Source of the DNA: JBPCRW01 sp050996405
GTDB lineage: Bacteria > Acidobacteriota > Blastocatellia > Pyrinomonadales > Pyrinomonadaceae
Reading direction: 5' to 3'
Length of the DNA: 24,557 bases
Assembly (NCBI GenBank): GCA_050996405.1
Contig: JBPCRW010000292.1
Span: forward strand, 1-24,557
Under the pieces are notes generated by a model. It had not been told where the DNA came from and ran no database searches. It saw only the letters and a list, made by a program, of their open reading frames with translations. A program made the position numbers and the translations under genes. Of the stretch, positions 22,131-24,557 are shown piece by piece; positions within the stretch are counted from its first letter, which is position 1; each line of letters begins with the position of its first letter.

Positions 22131-22643
22131 TTAGGAATTGAGTTTGTTGATGACTTCCATTTCCTTGTCCGGCGGGAGTTTGCCAACCCAGAAATTCGTC
22201 ACTTCGCCTTTGTCGTTGGTGAGAATTAAGGTCGGTGTTCCGCTGACTTGGATGTTATCTAGAGATGACCGCCTCACCTCCATTCCGGTTAATCCGAGTT
22301 CATTTAAATGCGCCGTGCTTTCTTCAATCGATTGCGGAAAGACGGCAACTAATTTGATATTTTTACCTTTCGCGTTTTCGATTAAACGCTTATAAAACGG
22401 TGCGCTTTCATTACAGAAATGACATCCCGTTTGCAAAGCTAAAATTAAGGTTTTCGGTTGACCGGAAAAATTGACATCCGAGACATTTAATTTTGAGCCG
22501 ATGGCGGGCTGCGCTCGCGCCTGTTGATTTGCCGCTGTGGTGCTGAAAAAGTATTTCTGAACAATCACCGCGCCAATCGCAACGGCAACGACGATGATTG
22601 AGATATTAGCGACGAGTTCTATTTTCCGTGATAATTTGTTCAT
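22131..22643 (-). CDS. Membrane-anchored thioredoxin-like protein (TlpA/MauD type)
   Basis: 170 aa from ATG 22643; longer in-frame starts exist but would put residues before the membrane helix that look untranslated. One N-terminal helix (about 10-30) anchors the protein, facing outwards. The thioredoxin fold follows with active site TGCHFCNES (C74, C77) and the cis-Pro loop SGTPTLIL (P137). The CHFC pair resembles oxidising or MauD-like enzymes more than classical CGPC thioredoxin. It is followed at 15 bp by a secreted 14-Cys protein, a likely substrate. Upstream genes of the methylamine type are absent. Confidence 0.85.
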   Translation of the reverse strand: MNKLSRKIELVANISIIVVAVAIGAVIVQKYFFSTTAANQQARAQPAIGSKLNVSDVNFSGQPKTLILALQTGCHFCNESAPFYKRLIENAKGKNIKLVAVFPQSIEESTAHLNELGLTGMEVRRSSLDNIQVSGTPTLILTNDKGEVTNFWVGKLPPDKEMEVINKLNS

Positions 22644-23002
22644 AGTGTAATTCTTCTTAAATTCACAACAAACGCCGAATATATCGATTGAAGAAAACGC
22701 CTTTGAGAATAAAACCTCAAAGTGCTTATGATAAATATATTGAATTATCGATTGGTTGCTTGTCGTGAATTTAAGAAAAGTTATATGCCCGTTCTGAAAT
22801 TCTGTCAAGGATTTTTTTTCGGAAGATAAAATTTCCGTTTGAGTAAAATTTATGAAATATTAGGTCGTTGATTCTCAATATATTTCAGATAAAAATATTG
22901 CCCGTTCCGACTTCTCCGCTTAAATGATTCACGCGGATTAGAATTTAAAAACTCCGCGTGAATCCGTTTAATCCGTGTTCATCCGCGTCCTATTTAAAAA
23001 GT
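22644..23002. other. 359-bp intergenic region between the thioredoxin-like gene and the sugar kinase
   Basis: AT-rich, with no convincing ORF. The first half (22644-22900) must hold the promoter of the thioredoxin-like/Cys-rich pair, but no clear hexamer pair stood out. The second half holds an inverted repeat (22926-22964) and a run of related words ATCCG (CGTGAATCCGTTTAATCCG, then TGTTCATCCGCG) up to 22987, of a repetitive kind. Confidence 0.6.
22926..22964. repeat. 12-bp perfect inverted repeat with trailing ATCCG words
   Basis: GATTCACGCGGA (22926-22937) and TCCGCGTGAATC (22953-22964) are exact reverse complements with a 15-nt A/T-rich loop. They are followed by ATCCGTGTTCATCCGCG. It lies just after the stop of the kinase gene on the minus strand, so it could serve as a terminator or be a dispersed palindromic repeat. 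Confidence 0.65.
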
Positions 23003-24013
23003 TTAAGGCTTTAATCTGTTGCCGAGAATTCTTTGCAGACTCGGAAACCTGTCCAATCTTTGCGCCGAGTTGAAAACGATTTGCAGCATCGGTTTTATAA
23101 ACGGGATGAAATAAGTTTTCGCGCGAAAAGTTGATTGATAGGAAAAAGTTCCGGTCGCTTTCAGGCAGCGTTGAATCGCCTGCAAATCAAATTCTCTGGC
23201 AAATTCAGCCGGATTTATAATTTCCAAACCGATTTTTTCTCTCTCGTTTAAAAAGAACGCGCGTTTCCGGCGCACCCAATCGACCGACGGCGGCTCGCTC
23301 ACGCGGTCTAAAAGTAGCGAAACTAAATCATAGGCGATCGAACCGATGCGCGCGTCTTGATGGTCAATTATCCGTAGACGATTTTCTTTATCGAGCATCA
23401 AATTCGCCGCGTGAAAATCGCGGTGACATAAAACTTCGGCGTGTGATTCAAGCTCGCGGGAAATCTCGATAAATTCGGCGGTCAACGCTTTATCGTCGGC
23501 AACCGATAGCGGTTGTTTTTTGAACGATTCAAAATAATGTTCTTTGAAAAAATTCAACTCCCATAAAAGTTTTTCCTCGTCGAATTTCAGCCGCGAAGCA
23601 ATCGAGTTGAGTTCAAACGCTTTCGGCGTGGCGGCTTGAATTCCGGCAATTAACTTTATCGCTTCATTCAATAATCTTTCGCGTTTCTCGTCATCCGATT
23701 GCAGTAAAACATCGCGCAAAATTGTATCGCCGAAATCTTCCTGCGCGATGACAGCAAGACGCTCGTCAAAATCGTAAATTTTCGCAACCGGCAAACTGCC
23801 GACCAGAAAAAGATTTGTCACGTCGAGATAACTATGTTCGGCGGCTTTAAATGACTCGCCATAGACGCACGCGATTGCAGTTTTTTCCGGCGACCAATTG
23901 ACGCGAAAATATTCTCGCAAAGAAGCGTCCGGCGTAAGCTGCTCGATGCTTATTTGCGACGCTTCAAATCTGGTCGCCAGAAACTTTTCCAAACGCTTTC
24001 GTGCTGAATCCAT
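23003..24013 (-). CDS. Sugar kinase of the APH fold, AmgK-like (MurNAc/GlcNAc 1-kinase)
   Basis: 336 aa, the AmgK length. Kinase pattern: N-lobe SLREYFRVN, catalytic loop CHRDFHAANLM with D199, and metal-binding IDHQDARIGSIAYDLVSLL (D217, D220), very like the IDFQDA...YDLVSL of AmgK. AmgK phosphorylates MurNAc or GlcNAc at the anomeric carbon in peptidoglycan recycling. The gene follows a nucleotidyltransferase at 10 bp, the same order logic as amgK-murU. Together they would make UDP-MurNAc and bypass de novo synthesis. Aminoglycoside resistance is unlikely given the context and the DFHAAN motif. Confidence 0.82.
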   Translation of the reverse strand: MDSARKRLEKFLATRFEASQISIEQLTPDASLREYFRVNWSPEKTAIACVYGESFKAAEHSYLDVTNLFLVGSLPVAKIYDFDERLAVIAQEDFGDTILRDVLLQSDDEKRERLLNEAIKLIAGIQAATPKAFELNSIASRLKFDEEKLLWELNFFKEHYFESFKKQPLSVADDKALTAEFIEISRELESHAEVLCHRDFHAANLMLDKENRLRIIDHQDARIGSIAYDLVSLLLDRVSEPPSVDWVRRKRAFFLNEREKIGLEIINPAEFAREFDLQAIQRCLKATGTFSYQSTFRAKTYFIPFIKPMLQIVFNSAQRLDRFPSLQRILGNRLKP

Positions 24014-24023
24014 AGCTAGATTT

Positions 24024-24557
24024 TTAGTTTAACGGAACAATATAATTTTCGCCTTGAATATAACCCTTCAGAGCCTTTTCGGGAATTTCCGAGCAGTTTC
24101 TGACCATTTCGGCGCGGACAATCGCCGCGTTTTCAAAATGTTCGCCCGCTTCGATTTTCACACCGTCGGCGATTATCGCGCGGTAAAGATTCGCTTCATT
24201 CGCTATTTCGACATTATCCCAAATGACCGAATCTTTGATATTGGAAGTCAAAGCAATGTCGCAATTTTGACCGGCGAAAAAAGTTTTGCCGTCCATCATC
24301 GCTAGAGAAATATCGAGATAGCGCGGAATTGTCGAGAGTTCAAACCAATTCGCGTCTGTAATGTGCGCGGCGATTTTTTCGCCGTTCGCAATCGCCGGAT
24401 TGTAAAACGTCGGCACGATGTCCGAATAAACGCCGCGCGGAATATAATCGAAAACGCGCGGCTCTAAAATATGAATTCCGGTGAACATCAAGGGAATTTC
24501 GTTTAGTCCAGAGTCCAGATTCCAGAGTCCAGAGTCGGAAGCGAAATCCATAGACTC
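24024..24557 (-). CDS. Sugar-1-phosphate nucleotidyltransferase, MurU-like (C-terminal part, runs off window)
   Basis: About 178 residues are visible and the frame stays open to the window edge, so the N-terminal GxGTRL nucleotide-binding loop is outside. Visible: FMFTGIHILEPRVFDYIPRGVYSDIVPTFY-like sugar-binding region (here MFTGIHIL), DANWFELSTIPRYLDIS, then a left-handed beta-helix-like tail with hexapeptide-type repeats (IKDSVIWDNVEIANEANLYRAIIADGVKIEAG). The family makes UDP-, GDP- or dTDP-sugars. Pairing with the AmgK-like kinase points to MurNAc-1-phosphate uridylyltransferase. An odd Ser/Asp/Gly/Leu stretch just before MFTG comes from a 7-nt tandem repeat. Confidence 0.82.
   Translation of the reverse strand, partial: ESMDFASDSGLWNLDSGLNEIPLMFTGIHILEPRVFDYIPRGVYSDIVPTFYNPAIANGEKIAAHITDANWFELSTIPRYLDISLAMMDGKTFFAGQNCDIALTSNIKDSVIWDNVEIANEANLYRAIIADGVKIEAGEHFENAAIVRAEMVRNCSEIPEKALKGYIQGENYIVPLN
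24507..24534. repeat. Four tandem 7-nt units (TCCAGAG) inside the nucleotidyltransferase gene
   Basis: TCCAGAG, TCCAGAT, TCCAGAG, TCCAGAG lie head to tail. On the coding strand they encode the atypical DSGLWNLDSGL stretch. The unit is not a multiple of three, so a change in copy number would shift the frame. Confidence 0.85.

Noticed and set aside
23003..24013. Aminoglycoside resistance phosphotransferase
   Set aside because: Same fold, but the IDHQDA...YDLVSL segment and the adjacent nucleotidyltransferase fit cell-wall sugar salvage better.
1..24557. CRISPR array, transposase, integrase or prophage
   Set aside because: No regular spaced repeats, and no recombinase or phage proteins among the readable genes.

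Overview
The window looks like a chromosomal segment of an Acidobacteriota member, probably from the moderate-GC Blastocatellia side. This rests on family knowledge plus sequence. There is a Ser/Thr kinase with an N-terminal Cys-rich (CxxCxxC) leader, a VWFA-related secreted protein of the type expanded in Acidobacteria, a class A RNase P RNA, and a strong minus-strand bias with short gaps. No transposase, integrase, phage structural gene or CRISPR array was seen.

Layout. 1-284 is the start of a protein kinase. 439-1226 is a tRNA-Lys(CUU) gene split between anticodon bases 35 and 36 by a 712-nt group I intron that carries a PD-(D/E)XK homing endonuclease gene. Next come a prepilin peptidase (plus strand) and, on the minus strand, a PP0621-like zinc-ribbon protein, a TPR membrane protein, a ribbon-helix-helix protein and rnpB. 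4310-9832 (minus) holds a Wza-like export protein, a PTS enzyme I homologue whose phospho-acceptor His is Asn, a LOG-family protein and an FAD monooxygenase. A small unknown gene (9976-10320) is divergent from these.

10398-18381 is a tightly packed minus-strand run. In transcription order it contains a small 74-80 aa protein, a nucleotidyltransferase (candidate toxin-antitoxin pair), asnS, an m4C-type methyltransferase with HEAT repeats, a CfrBI-like restriction endonuclease, a large Eco57I-like type IIG protein and a 65-aa unknown. The methyltransferase/endonuclease pair is bracketed by two ~130-bp direct repeats, each carrying the last 39 codons of asnS. The copy next to the type IIG gene is a displaced 3' fragment. 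The simplest reading is that a restriction-modification cassette entered the 3' end of asnS and supplied a replacement end, inside an existing asnS-type IIG operon.

18454-20280 (plus) is an MsbA-like ABC exporter. On the minus strand after it are a VWFA-related protein, a 14-Cys secreted protein coupled to a membrane-anchored thioredoxin-like protein, and a sugar kinase/nucleotidyltransferase pair resembling AmgK-MurU (UDP-MurNAc salvage), cut by the window end.

The strongest items are the intron-split tRNA-Lys with its nuclease, the asnS 3'-end duplication around the restriction-modification cassette, and the enzyme I homologue without its active-site His. All calls come from reading the sequence. 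No database search was run.
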